From contig JAFYOP010000004.1 of the NCBI GenBank assembly GCA_017547885.1, positions 507,312 through 571,311 of the forward strand: a DNA stretch of 64,000 nucleotides. Direction: 5' to 3'. This document shows positions 45,395 to 54,682 of the stretch, one piece after another. Within the stretch, counting starts at the first letter, position 1; each line of letters starts with the position of its first letter. Source of the DNA: Clostridia bacterium (GTDB lineage Bacteria > Bacillota > Clostridia > Christensenellales > CAG-138). The position numbers were made by a program, and so were the translations under genes. The notes under the pieces are model-generated. The model did not search any database, was not told the DNA's origin, and was given only the letters and a program-made list of their open reading frames with translations.

Positions 45395-46450
45395 TCAGCA
45401 TATCCAAGGCAGGGAAACGCCACAGTCTGCGGAAAGCTCCTCAAGAGAATCTGCTACAGCATCTGGAAGCTGTAGTACGTCGGGAGAAGCGTTGTACTTT
45501 TCCCATTCGATCTCACCGGGAACAAATATGCGCTGTGCATTCTTTGCTTTATCTGTATTATGGAGGGCGGAGATAAAGCGTTCTGAGCGAGATATGAAGT
45601 TTTCCTTGCCTGCAAACTTATCTACATCCACCACAATAAAGGTATTGGATACATTATTGGGTTTTTCAGGATCAAAGCACCAGGATGTAATTTCCCCAAG
45701 GCTGCTTATACAGCCGCCGGACAGTGCGCCGGTGAGCAGTTCTACCAATACTGCCAAACCATATCCCTTATGAGCTGCCATAGGCTGCATAGCTCCTTCT
45801 TCAGGATAATGAGAGGGATCTGTTGTGGGTAAGCCGTCTTTGTCTACTATCCAGGAATCTGGTATGGAACGACCGTCCCTGCGGGCTTGTATAACCTTAA
45901 GGGAGGCAACATTGCTCATGGCGATATCCAGAAAACAGCTGGGCATGCTTTCAAGAGGGGAGGCATAGGAAAGAGGATTGTTGCCAAGTATCATTCCACG
46001 TGCGCCGGGTATGGTCATATTGGGGTCAACGTTACTCATTACTATACCAAGCATCCCTGCTTTTGCCGCCATGTTTGAGTAAGCTCCAGCAGCACCAAAG
46101 TGAGTGCCGTTTTTCACAGTGACAAGAGCAATACCGCATTCGGATGCTTTCTTTATAGCGATTTCCATTGCCATGTGTGAAGAAATCATTCCCATGCAGC
46201 TGTTAGCATTAATGAGTGCATAGGCTGGGCCTTCTTTTTCTATTTCGGGCCGGGCTGTAAGGCTCATACCTCCTGCGCGCGCTTTTTTGATATAGCCAAA
46301 GAGATTTTTTGTTCCATGGGAGTTTATACCCAGAGCATCTGTCTCAGTGAGAACGCGAGCAGTGATGGCAGCGTCAGAGGGGAGCATCCCTGCTGCTTCC
46401 AGAGATTTGGCACAAAAAGATATGAGTTCGCTTTTTTCTATTGTTCGCAT
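45395..46450 (-). CDS. Malate/L-lactate/ureidoglycolate dehydrogenase-family (Ldh) oxidoreductase
   Basis: A 351-residue member of the Ldh_2 family, which uses NAD(P) and has no Rossmann fold. Diagnostic parts are GINSHGTKNLFGYI, VTVKNGTHFGAAGAYSNMA (with the catalytic His), MTIPGARGMILGNNPLSYA and MAAHKGYGLAVLVELLTGAL. Substrates in the family are 2-hydroxy/2-keto acids such as malate, lactate, ureidoglycolate or dehydrogluconate. In this operon it probably oxidises or reduces a sugar-acid intermediate. AGGAGG precedes the ATG. Confidence 0.9.
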   Translation of the reverse strand: MRTIEKSELISFCAKSLEAAGMLPSDAAITARVLTETDALGINSHGTKNLFGYIKKARAGGMSLTARPEIEKEGPAYALINANSCMGMISSHMAMEIAIKKASECGIALVTVKNGTHFGAAGAYSNMAAKAGMLGIVMSNVDPNMTIPGARGMILGNNPLSYASPLESMPSCFLDIAMSNVASLKVIQARRDGRSIPDSWIVDKDGLPTTDPSHYPEEGAMQPMAAHKGYGLAVLVELLTGALSGGCISSLGEITSWCFDPEKPNNVSNTFIVVDVDKFAGKENFISRSERFISALHNTDKAKNAQRIFVPGEIEWEKYNASPDVLQLPDAVADSLEELSADCGVSLPWIC

Positions 46451-46485
46451 AAAAATCCTCCTGTTATGTAACGGTGATAAATGAA

Positions 46486-47304
46486 TCAGACTCCGCTGAA
46501 AGCGTTAAAACCTCCATCGATGGGCAGTACTACTCCGGTAATAAACTTAGCAGCATCTGAACAAAGGAATATGACGCCGCCCGCCAGTTCGGACGGCTCT
46601 CCATAGCGTCCCATAGGTGTGTTTGTTATTATTGATTTGCCACGGGCGGTATCAGTGCCGTCCTCATTCTTTAGAAGATAGTGATTTTGCGCTGTGAGCA
46701 GAAAACCGGGAGCGATGGCGTTTACTCTGATATTAGTAGAATATTCCTGAGCAAAATGCACCGCTGCCCACTCGGTAAAGTTTGCAACAGCCGATTTTGC
46801 AGAGCTATAGGCAAGAGTTTTGGTAAGCGGACGAAAACTGGACATGGAGGCTATATTGATTATGCAGCCACTGTCCTGATCAGCCATATATTTTCCAAAT
46901 ACCTGAGAGGGTATGATGGATCCCAAACAGTTCAAATCAAACACAAATCGTATGGATTCGGCGGGAAGGTCGAAGAAACTGCTGTCAGGTCCTGTAGTAG
47001 CCATAGGATGATTACCGCCGGCACCATTTATTAGGATGTCTATCCTGCCATAGGTGTCTATGACACTTTGGGCAGCAGCCAAAGTGCTTTCTCTGTCCAA
47101 TACATTACAGCTAAGAGCGATAGCCTGGCCGCCTGCCTTGATTATAGCATCACAGGTTTGCTGTGCTTTTTCCAAAGACAGATCCAAAACGGCTACGCGG
47201 GCACCTTGTTTTGCCATTTCTGTAGCGAGGGTACCGCAGATAACACCGCCACCCCCTGTAATTACAGCAATTTTTCCATTAATATCACACAGGTTTTTTG
47301 TCAT
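46486..47304 (-). CDS. SDR family oxidoreductase, D-mannonate-oxidoreductase-like
   Basis: A 272-residue classical short-chain dehydrogenase: AVITGGGGVICGTLATEMA (cofactor motif), LINGAGGNHPMAT, IINIASMSSFRPLTKTLAYSSAK (Ser-Tyr-Lys triad) and a C-terminal LPIDGGFNAFSGV. The GGNHP and FSGV features are shared with the SDR-type fructuronate/mannonate dehydrogenases of Bacillota, but no uxuA or uxaC gene is present, so the substrate is open. It is the first gene of the leftward operon. Confidence 0.88.
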   Translation of the reverse strand: MTKNLCDINGKIAVITGGGGVICGTLATEMAKQGARVAVLDLSLEKAQQTCDAIIKAGGQAIALSCNVLDRESTLAAAQSVIDTYGRIDILINGAGGNHPMATTGPDSSFFDLPAESIRFVFDLNCLGSIIPSQVFGKYMADQDSGCIINIASMSSFRPLTKTLAYSSAKSAVANFTEWAAVHFAQEYSTNIRVNAIAPGFLLTAQNHYLLKNEDGTDTARGKSIITNTPMGRYGEPSELAGGVIFLCSDAAKFITGVVLPIDGGFNAFSGV

Positions 47305-47735
47305 TTGATCGTCACCTTTCTTATTAATTCTTTTATATTTAAGACATAAACGGTACTTTTGATAGCATAGGAGAGGGACAAAGCATTAAATAATGCAGGA
47401 AGAAATTAAAAATCCTTTTCGTATAGAAACAGAATATTGTAAGGATTGCATGGCTTATGGAGGCGAGGGGAACTCAGGGTTGACTTTTCATATACAACAC
47501 CATAAAATGAAATTTATAGAGCTGTTTTCTCATAAAAAAGGGAACTCTTATGCAACGTATTATATTCAGTGAGAAATGATAAGTCAACTGTTTCTGAATA
47601 TTTACTGCAAATTTTCTGAATGTTTTACCGTGAAACCCATATTGCATATATCGTACAATATATAGAAGTGGCGCGGGGAGCTTGGGTAATACGTGTATTT
47701 CCATAATAAGCAAATGCTGCAGAAAAGAGGTATCA
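47305..47735. other. Divergent control region between the two halves of the catabolic island
   Basis: A 430-base A/T-rich region with no gene. It holds the leftward promoter at 47559-47587 and three copies of the half-site CTGAAT (one inverted) at 47564-47569, 47594-47599 and 47616-47621, which are candidate binding sites for the LacI-type regulator encoded next to it. Confidence 0.5.
47559..47587 (-). promoter_or_regulatory. Promoter of the leftward SDR-aldolase-kinase operon
   Basis: On the minus strand: TTGACT, a 17-base spacer and TATAAT. The 5' leader would be nearly 250 bases. Confidence 0.65.
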
Positions 47736-48785
47736 ATGGGAAGAAAGAAAGTGACCATAAGGGATGTGGCGGCCGCCGCAGGGACATCCATAGCCACGGT
47801 ATCGCGTGTTATTAATAACACTGATTATCCCGTGAGTGATGAACTGAGCGATAGGATAAAGCAGGTAATGAAGGAACTGAATTACACTGCCGGTCCATCC
47901 ACTAAGAGCGGCTCCCGCGGTGATACTATGGATATAGGTATAAGCATACCCAGTCTGTCTAACCCGTTTTATATGCAGACTTTGCTTGGAATTTCCTCTG
48001 TTATAAGGGAAAGCAAATGCAATATGTTGCCTTTTAATGCCTTTTGCAGCAAGGAAGAGGAAAACGAGTATTTGGACATGCTATGTAGGCGTAAGGTGAA
48101 AGGGGTTATTATATCTCCGGTTAGCAATTCCATAGACAATCTCCAGAAATATATGGACCAGGGAATGAAATTTGTCCTGTTGGATCAGCGTGTAGAGGGC
48201 TGTTTTTGTCCTTCTATAAATTTTGATTCCAGAAAAGGCGCGCGTATGGCAATGCGCTATTTTGCAGAATGCGGCCATAAAAAAATAGCCTTGGCAACCA
48301 CCCCTCTAACAAGATGGACGCGAGAGGAAATACACAAAGGTTATAAAGAAGGATTGCAGGAAGCGGGAATATCCTACGATGCATCAATGGTATTTGTATC
48401 CGAGATGGAACCAAGTATGGATGATGCGGATTACGAAATCAACGTAGGCAAGGAGCTTGCCGGTAAGATAATTGCGTCTGAATGTGGAGCTACGGCTGTG
48501 CTTTGCGTAAACGATATGGTGGCATTTGGCGTTATAAGAACTCTTGCAACCAGTGGTGTAAAAGTTCCGGACGATGTATCAGTAATAGGATTTGATGATA
48601 TTCCCTTTGCGAAAAACTATCTTCCTGCGCTTACCACAATAAAATATCCCGCGTACGAACTGGGAAAACTGGCAGCTACGCTTCTTATGGTAAATATAAA
48701 TAATGACGGGGCTTCGGTGGATTTGAATATGCATGTAGAGCCGCAGCTGATAGAAAGGGAAACCGTAAAGAGTATTAAAAAATAA
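47736..48785 (+). CDS. LacI/GalR-family transcriptional regulator
   Basis: A 349-residue LacI-family protein: the N-terminal helix-turn-helix VTIRDVAAAAGTSIATVSRVINN with hinge, then a periplasmic-binding-protein-like effector domain (DIGISIPSLSNPFY; AVLCVNDMVAFGVI; VSVIGFDDIPFAKNYLPALTTI). It stands between the two divergent catabolic operons and presumably represses one or both until a sugar-like inducer binds. The ATG at 47736 is supported by AAGAGG; the frame is open a little further upstream. Confidence 0.93.
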   Translation: MGRKKVTIRDVAAAAGTSIATVSRVINNTDYPVSDELSDRIKQVMKELNYTAGPSTKSGSRGDTMDIGISIPSLSNPFYMQTLLGISSVIRESKCNMLPFNAFCSKEEENEYLDMLCRRKVKGVIISPVSNSIDNLQKYMDQGMKFVLLDQRVEGCFCPSINFDSRKGARMAMRYFAECGHKKIALATTPLTRWTREEIHKGYKEGLQEAGISYDASMVFVSEMEPSMDDADYEINVGKELAGKIIASECGATAVLCVNDMVAFGVIRTLATSGVKVPDDVSVIGFDDIPFAKNYLPALTTIKYPAYELGKLAATLLMVNINNDGASVDLNMHVEPQLIERETVKSIKK

Positions 48786-48793
48786 ATAGTACG

Positions 48794-48828
48794 AAAGGCC
48801 TTCCGGATAGTCTGGGGGGCCTTTTTTT
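48794..48828 (+). terminator. Intrinsic terminator of the LacI-type gene
   Basis: AAAGGCCTTCCGG pairs with CTGGGGGGCCTTT and is followed by a run of T's. Confidence 0.78.
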
Positions 48829-48873
48829 GCTTGTTTCATACCTGAACAATGTGTGAATTGCGGGAGAGGAGTA

Positions 48874-48903
48874 TTGACAGGAATAAAACAGATATGATAA
48901 AAT
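48874..48903 (+). promoter_or_regulatory. Promoter of the rightward catabolic operon
   Basis: TTGACA, an 18-base spacer ending in TGA, and TAAAAT. The leader to the first gene (49117) is about 205 bases, A/T-rich and without an open frame. Confidence 0.68.
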
Positions 48904-49116
48904 ACAGAAAATTATACAGAAAAAAACAGATAATGTTACTGAAATAATTGGTAGTGATCCCAAATTATTCAAGCAGTGCAAAGTAAATTGGCAGAAAATT
49001 ACAAAATAGAATTTCTTACAAAAAACAGACAGTAAATCGTCTTCATTTATGCTTGTCTTATATGCAAATTTGAAAAACAAACACTAAACGGCAAAAAAAC
49101 AGGAGGAGTATTTATT

Positions 49117-49941
49117 ATGGGAAAGAAAATTGCTGTATTGCAAATTGACTCCGTTTTAGGCGATCAGATGGCCACTTTGGCAAAGATCGACGGCATGCTA
49201 AGTAGCATCAATGATCCTGAAGTTCGCATGGCTGTATTCTGTGAATACGGACTTTCAGGATTTTGCACGGATCTTGCCGCCATTGCCAAGCCTATACCGG
49301 GACCTGTGACCGAGGAAATGGAAAAGCTAGCCAAAAAGTACAACATATGGTTAAGCGGTGGTCTTCCTGAGTTAATGCCGGACGGGAAAGTGGCGAACTC
49401 CAGCGTAATGATATCCCCCAAGGACGGCCTTGTAGCTACCTATCGCAAAATACATCCATTTGGCGGGGAGCGCGATCATGTTTACTTTGGCGATACGCCG
49501 GTAGTGGTGGATACAGAGATAGGCAGAGTGGGTCTCTCCATATGCTATGACTTTGTGTTCCCTGAGTTTATTCGTGGTCTGGTTCTAAATGGAGCTGAGA
49601 TTGTACTGAATTCTACATTCTGGTATGCAGATGATTTCAGCACTCCCTTTGGATGGTGTCCGGATCATACTCTGGCGCTGGCTCGTGTAAGAGCCCTGGA
49701 GAATAAGTGCTTTGTGGCAATGGCTTGCAGAACCGGCTGCGAGGACGATGGCGATAACAGGATGCATGGATTCGGTCATTCTGCCATAGTGGATCCTATG
49801 GGTAACTTTATCGCAAAGGCTGGAGTGGGTGAGCGAGTAATAATCGGAGAGATAGACCATCAGTATAGAGAAAAGTGTGCTGTATTTGGCTATATAAATG
49901 ACCGCAGGCCGGAAATTTATAAGAAAATGTTGGACATCTAA
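49117..49941 (+). CDS. Carbon-nitrogen hydrolase (nitrilase superfamily) amidase
   Basis: A 274-residue nitrilase-superfamily enzyme. The triad is visible: Glu in VFCEYGLSGF, Lys in YRKIHPFG and Cys in LSICYDFVFPEF. The family hydrolyses amides, nitriles or N-carbamoyl groups; this sequence looks like an aliphatic amidase or N-carbamoyl-type member, not a true nitrilase. It is the first gene of the rightward operon, behind AGGAGG, so removal of an amide or carbamoyl group is likely to be one step of the pathway. Confidence 0.9.
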   Translation: MGKKIAVLQIDSVLGDQMATLAKIDGMLSSINDPEVRMAVFCEYGLSGFCTDLAAIAKPIPGPVTEEMEKLAKKYNIWLSGGLPELMPDGKVANSSVMISPKDGLVATYRKIHPFGGERDHVYFGDTPVVVDTEIGRVGLSICYDFVFPEFIRGLVLNGAEIVLNSTFWYADDFSTPFGWCPDHTLALARVRALENKCFVAMACRTGCEDDGDNRMHGFGHSAIVDPMGNFIAKAGVGERVIIGEIDHQYREKCAVFGYINDRRPEIYKKMLDI

Positions 49942-49960
49942 ACTAAAGGATAGAGGAACA

Positions 49961-50947
49961 ATGAATCAGCATGAAAAAGTAAGTCAGTTTATTCCGGTAT
50001 ACGCCGTGATACTGATATTGGCTGTAATGGCATCTATATACAGGCCCGGCTACTTTTCCGCCGAGATGGTATACATGATGTTAAGGCAAGCGGCGGCGCT
50101 GGGGGTGCTGTCCATTGGTCATATGTTTGTGATGGCTTCGGGAGGAACGGATCTTTCTCTGGATGCCAACATGATGACCACAATGGTTATATTTATGAGC
50201 TTTCACAATAAACTGGGGGCACAGTGGCTACCGGTGGGTATTCTGGTTGCTCTTATAGCTGCCCTGATTATGGGGGCATTCAATGGCTTTCTTGTCACGC
50301 AATTCAACGTTGCTGCTTTCCTTATAACTATGTTTACTGCCGAGTTTATAAACGGAATACGGCGGATAATCGTAAGTGTTACACCTATGGGGCCTCTTCC
50401 AGAGGCAATTGCAGTATTTGTAAAGGGTGAACAAAGAGGTGAATTCCCTTATGCGGCATATATCCTGTTTGCTGTAGCGATAATAGCGTACTTCATATTG
50501 AATATGACTTCCTTTGGAAGAAAGTTGTCACTGGTTGGTGCAAACAGCAATGCTGCTGAGCTATGCGGTATTCGGGTAAAACGAATAAAAATGCTGGTGT
50601 TCTGCATAAGCGGGGCGTTTTCCTTGCTGGCAGCCATTATAATTGCCGGTTATACAGGATACGTGGACCAGGAAACGCTGGCCAGCGGAATGGCATTTAA
50701 TTCTCTCATTGCAGTTGTACTTGGCGGCACTGTTCTGGGAGGCGGAAGAGCCACGGTGATAGGTACCGTGGGAGGAGCGCTGGCTACCACCCTGATACTG
50801 AATGTAGTGGTGCTGTTTGGGTTTGAGATACAGCATCAGTATGTATTCAAAGGACTGATATTGTTGGCTGTCGTATTAATAAGTTCTTTGACCGGGAATA
50901 CGGGCTTCATGAAGTTAAGAACAAAGAAGTTCGGCATCCGGGCGTAA
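49961..50947 (+). CDS. Sugar/nucleoside-type ABC transporter permease (RbsC-like)
   Basis: A 328-residue permease of the ribose/galactose type (BPD_transp_2): about eight to ten membrane helices, MASGGTDLSLDANM, the loop GANSNAAELCGIRVKRIKMLVF and GGTVLGGGRATVIGTVGGAL. It begins 19 bases after the amidase stop. A second permease is fused to the ATPase downstream, so the channel is probably a heterodimer. Confidence 0.92.
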   Translation: MNQHEKVSQFIPVYAVILILAVMASIYRPGYFSAEMVYMMLRQAAALGVLSIGHMFVMASGGTDLSLDANMMTTMVIFMSFHNKLGAQWLPVGILVALIAALIMGAFNGFLVTQFNVAAFLITMFTAEFINGIRRIIVSVTPMGPLPEAIAVFVKGEQRGEFPYAAYILFAVAIIAYFILNMTSFGRKLSLVGANSNAAELCGIRVKRIKMLVFCISGAFSLLAAIIIAGYTGYVDQETLASGMAFNSLIAVVLGGTVLGGGRATVIGTVGGALATTLILNVVVLFGFEIQHQYVFKGLILLAVVLISSLTGNTGFMKLRTKKFGIRA

Positions 50948-50999
50948 GATAGTTGGTCGAGCTGCAATTTTAGTAAATAAACAAAACAAGGAGGAAAAC

Positions 51000-52079
51000 A
51001 TGAAAAAACTCGTAGCAATCTTTATGCTTCTCGTCATGCTGGTGTCTGTGGCAGGCTGCAGTGCCCCTGTTGAGGAGGCTGTACAGCCCGAAGTGAACGA
51101 GGAACAGCCCGCTGTAGAGGAGACTCCCGCAGAGCTGGAAAAGTTCGTAATCGGTGTATCCTATCAGGGTCCCAACAACGATTGGGCAACCAACTTCCTT
51201 GCACATTTCGAGAAGGAATTTGAAGCTCATGCCGATCAGATCGAAAAGGTAATCTACAAAGAATATGGCTGGGATGGCGAGCAGCAGCTGGCAGATATCG
51301 AGGATCTGATGGTACAGGGAATTGATGCGCTGGTAGTAGCCCCCCATAATGATACCGGTCTGGTATCAATCATTGAGGATGTTTATGATGCAGGCATTCC
51401 CGTTATTTGTTACAATACCGCTCCCGGTACTGATAAGTATAGCGCGCTGATAATGTCCGATAACGAGCGCGATGGTTATGCCACTGCCAGTTGGCTGTGT
51501 GACAGAATTAACGGTGAAGGTAATGTAATCATAATCGAAGGTGCTCCCGGCAGCCGCTACGCCGAGGATGTAGCAGCCGGCTATAACCGTGCCATAGAAG
51601 AACACCCTGGCGTAAACCTGCTGGGCTATGAATATGCCTACTGGACTGCCGCTACTGCTAAGCAGATTATCGAAAGCTATATTGCCAAGGGCGAAAAGAT
51701 CGATGGCGTACTGTGCAGCGGCCTTACCGGCGTTGGCGTAGTAGAAGCCTTTGTGGATGCCGGTCTTGAGATTCCTCCCATTACTGCAGGCGACGGCTAT
51801 ACCGGCTTTATTCGTAAGGCTTTGGAGGTCGGTTACAACGACTTTGGTGCCATCATCAGCAACAACTTCAAGTATGCCAGCGGTGCTATTGACCTGACCT
51901 TTAAGGTGCTCAACGGCGAGGAGTATGAGAAGGATACTTTTGTAGATGATAATCCTGCCATCAGCGGCCAGGAACTGATCGATATGTATTCTGAGGACAT
52001 GCCTGTTCAGTACTGGATTGGCGGCACTGTTACACCCGAAGAGTTCGAGGGTTATCTGACTCCTGCGTTCAGCAAGTAA
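51000..52079 (+). CDS. Sugar-type ABC transporter substrate-binding lipoprotein
   Basis: A 359-residue lipoprotein: a signal peptide ending at the lipobox VAGC (Cys 20), an acidic linker (residues 22-46 rich in E and P), then a periplasmic-binding-protein type I domain (FVIGVSYQGPNNDWATNF; VAPHNDTGLVSIIEDVYDAGIPVI; GYNRAIEEHPG). The fold binds pentoses, hexoses, nucleosides or related molecules. Aromatic residues (WATNF, YWTA, WDG) may line the site. The codons look richer in C than in nearby genes, as is usual for an abundant protein. Confidence 0.93.
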   Translation: MKKLVAIFMLLVMLVSVAGCSAPVEEAVQPEVNEEQPAVEETPAELEKFVIGVSYQGPNNDWATNFLAHFEKEFEAHADQIEKVIYKEYGWDGEQQLADIEDLMVQGIDALVVAPHNDTGLVSIIEDVYDAGIPVICYNTAPGTDKYSALIMSDNERDGYATASWLCDRINGEGNVIIIEGAPGSRYAEDVAAGYNRAIEEHPGVNLLGYEYAYWTAATAKQIIESYIAKGEKIDGVLCSGLTGVGVVEAFVDAGLEIPPITAGDGYTGFIRKALEVGYNDFGAIISNNFKYASGAIDLTFKVLNGEEYEKDTFVDDNPAISGQELIDMYSEDMPVQYWIGGTVTPEEFEGYLTPAFSK

Positions 52080-52103
52080 GCCTGTTTTATTCACAAAATA
52101 ATC

Positions 52104-52134
52104 GGGTGTTCGCATTTTCTATGCGAACACCCGA
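52104..52134 (+). repeat. Perfect intercistronic stem-loop
   Basis: TCGGGTGTTCGCAT and its exact complement around a five-base loop. There is no T run on either side, so it looks like an mRNA-stabilising or attenuating stem between the binding-protein gene and the ATPase-permease gene, which would keep binding protein in excess. Confidence 0.8.
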
Positions 52135-52155
52135 AGATCAAAGGAATTATTTAAG

Positions 52156-54627
52156 ATGAACAATACCGTACTTTCTATTCAGAATGTATCAAAAAGCTTT
52201 GGCGGAATACAGGCCCTGAGTGATATAAGCTTTGATATCAAGCGCGGTGAAATAATAGGCCTGCTGGGTGCAAACGGTGCAGGCAAAAGCACTTTGCTTA
52301 AAATTATTGGCGGCGTTGAAAAAGCCGATGAGGGAAGCATTGTATACGAAGGCAGCATACTGAATAACGAGACACCTCATGATGCTCAGCGGCAGGGTCT
52401 CATAAGCGTATATCAGGAGCTGAATCTTTTTATGAATATGACCGTGGCAGAAAACCTGTTTTTAGGTAGGGAGCCTCGGACGCAGTTGGGCAGGATAGAT
52501 TGGAAAAAAGTAAATAACGATGCAGCGGAGTTGCTGCATGAGATGGAGATAGATATACCCGAAAAGACGGTGCTGGCCAATTTGGGCGTGGCCAAGCGGC
52601 ATATGGTAGAGATAGCCAGAGCTATTGATGAAAAACCCACGGTTCTTATGCTGGACGAGCCTACCACTGTCCTTACAGAGGTCCAGATAGAATGGCTGTT
52701 TAAGAAAGTAAGGGAGCTTGCTGCCGCGGGGACTACGGTAATATACGTATCTCATAGGTTGGATGAGATAATACGCCTGTGCGATAGATGTGTGGTTCTT
52801 AGGGATGGAAAGCTTTCTGCCCAGCTGGACGGCAACTTTAGCAAGGATCAGATTATCCAAGCCATGATAGGCCATAAAGTTGCCATGGAAAAGAAAACGG
52901 ATATCCGAAGCTCTGATAAGGAGGTCCTTAGCTGTTGTTCACTTTGCCAGAAGGGTAAGCTTCATGATGTGAGTTTTAGCTTATATCAGGGAGAAATTCT
53001 GGGAATTGCAGGGCTTGTTGGAAGCGGACGAACCGAACTGCTTAGAGCCATCTGTGGGGCAGATCCCATACATGGCGGCGAGGTGCTGCTCAACGGAAAA
53101 GTGATGAAGTTCCGTGGAGTGTATGATGCACTTAAGCATGGTATTGCCATGCTCAGTGAGGATAGAAAGCAGGAAGGCCTTTTTCTTGATGAAACAGTGT
53201 TGAACAATCTTGCGAGTATGACACTGGATGAACATCAGAAGCTGGGATTTATGGAGCGGAAAAGGGAGATTCAGGATGCTAAGGAGGTATCGGAACGGGT
53301 AAAACTTGATACATCCCGCCTGGCTAAGAAGGTAAATACTCTTTCCGGCGGAAATCAGCAGAAAACCGTATTGGGAAAAGCTTTGCTGACAGATGCAGAG
53401 ATATTCATGTTTGACGAACCTACCCGAGGCGTGGATATAGGTGCCAGGGAGGATATATATACTGCCATACAGATGCTTGCCGATATGGGAAAGAGCGTAA
53501 TACTTGTATCATCGGACTGGGAAGAGCTGCTGGCCCTTTCTGACAGGCTGGTAGTAATGTCCGAAGGACGAATGGTAGGCGAACTTAAGGGAGAAGAAGT
53601 ATCTGAAGCCAACATAATGAAACTGGCTACAGTATCCAATGTAGCAGGAGAATCTGTCGCAGAGCACAGGAATTTTTCATTTGGCAGTTTGCTTGGCAAT
53701 CCTACATGGATGTTTGCCATGGCGCTTGCAGTGCTGGTAGTGATTGGTTGTGTATGTTCGGATGCATTTCTGTCCAAGCTTAATCTTCAAAATATGCTGA
53801 GACAGTCTTTCCTCTACATATTGCTTACCATGGGACAGTTATTCGTGGTGATATCTGGTTGTACGGACTTGTCTATCGTGGCCATATCTACGGTTTCCGG
53901 CTTGCTGGGAATGAAGGTGATGTTGGCTACCAACAATGTATTGCCGGGGATTCTGGTGATGCTTGTGGTGGGCATAGCCATTAGTCTTGTTAACGGTACT
54001 TTGGTGGTAAAGGCTAAGTTAAATCCCCTTGTATCCACATATGGCGTATCTATCGTACTGACCGGCGTTGCACTGCTGATATCCAAGACGCCGATTTCTC
54101 CGGCGCCGGATGTATTTGGATTTATAGCGAAAAAGAGCTTTCTGGGTCTGCCTATAATACTTTACATTGGAGCTGCATTGTTCCTTATACTTGGTTTTGT
54201 TCTGAAACATACCAGGTTTGGCCGATACCTGTATGCTTCCGGTGAAAATCTTACTGCGGCCTATTGGTCAGGTCTGCCGGTGGTGAAAACACGTTTTGCC
54301 GCGTTTGTGATATCCGGTATTATGGCGGTGCTGGCGAGCATGTATGTGCTGGGGCGTACAGGTGCAATGGAATCTACAATAAATGTACAGCAGATGCTGG
54401 ACTCCATTGCATACGCTCTTATCGGAGGGGGCTCCTTCAGCGGAGGAAAGGGAAATCTCGCCGGATCGGTGCTGTCAGTATTCTGTGTAATAGTTTTGAT
54501 GAACATACTGAGTATATTTGGAATGGGCGCATATGCCAAAGACACAATAAAAAGTGCATTGCTCATAGCTATAATAGTATTTCAGGAATACAGAGTAATA
54601 AAGGCTGCAAGGGCCATAAAGAACTAA
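52156..54627 (+). CDS. Fused ABC transporter: RbsA-type double ATPase plus RbsC-type permease
   Basis: An 823-residue fusion. Residues 1-500 hold two ABC ATPase domains as in RbsA: first Walker A GANGAGKST (37-45) and VMLDEPTTVLTE; a second domain with a degenerate Walker A (GLVGSGRTELL) and NTLSGGNQQKTVLGKALL with MFDEPTRGVDIGA. After a short linker, residues 515-823 form a full permease with the same family signatures (SGCTDLSIVAIS; GENLTAAYWSGL; GGGSFSGGKGNLAGSV). In most transporters these are separate proteins. No frameshift or gene-boundary trace is visible, so the fusion looks genuine. Confidence 0.93.
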   Translation: MNNTVLSIQNVSKSFGGIQALSDISFDIKRGEIIGLLGANGAGKSTLLKIIGGVEKADEGSIVYEGSILNNETPHDAQRQGLISVYQELNLFMNMTVAENLFLGREPRTQLGRIDWKKVNNDAAELLHEMEIDIPEKTVLANLGVAKRHMVEIARAIDEKPTVLMLDEPTTVLTEVQIEWLFKKVRELAAAGTTVIYVSHRLDEIIRLCDRCVVLRDGKLSAQLDGNFSKDQIIQAMIGHKVAMEKKTDIRSSDKEVLSCCSLCQKGKLHDVSFSLYQGEILGIAGLVGSGRTELLRAICGADPIHGGEVLLNGKVMKFRGVYDALKHGIAMLSEDRKQEGLFLDETVLNNLASMTLDEHQKLGFMERKREIQDAKEVSERVKLDTSRLAKKVNTLSGGNQQKTVLGKALLTDAEIFMFDEPTRGVDIGAREDIYTAIQMLADMGKSVILVSSDWEELLALSDRLVVMSEGRMVGELKGEEVSEANIMKLATVSNVAGESVAEHRNFSFGSLLGNPTWMFAMALAVLVVIGCVCSDAFLSKLNLQNMLRQSFLYILLTMGQLFVVISGCTDLSIVAISTVSGLLGMKVMLATNNVLPGILVMLVVGIAISLVNGTLVVKAKLNPLVSTYGVSIVLTGVALLISKTPISPAPDVFGFIAKKSFLGLPIILYIGAALFLILGFVLKHTRFGRYLYASGENLTAAYWSGLPVVKTRFAAFVISGIMAVLASMYVLGRTGAMESTINVQQMLDSIAYALIGGGSFSGGKGNLAGSVLSVFCVIVLMNILSIFGMGAYAKDTIKSALLIAIIVFQEYRVIKAARAIKN

Positions 54628-54682
54628 TATTAAATAAAAATCCTGCATGCCCACTATGGGCGAGGCGGAGAGGAGAATCGAT

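Noticed and set aside
47650..47680. ATATTG...CAATAT inverted repeat as LacI operator
   Set aside because: Only six A/T-rich bases per arm with an 11-base centre and no symmetry inside; weaker than the CTGAAT half-sites.
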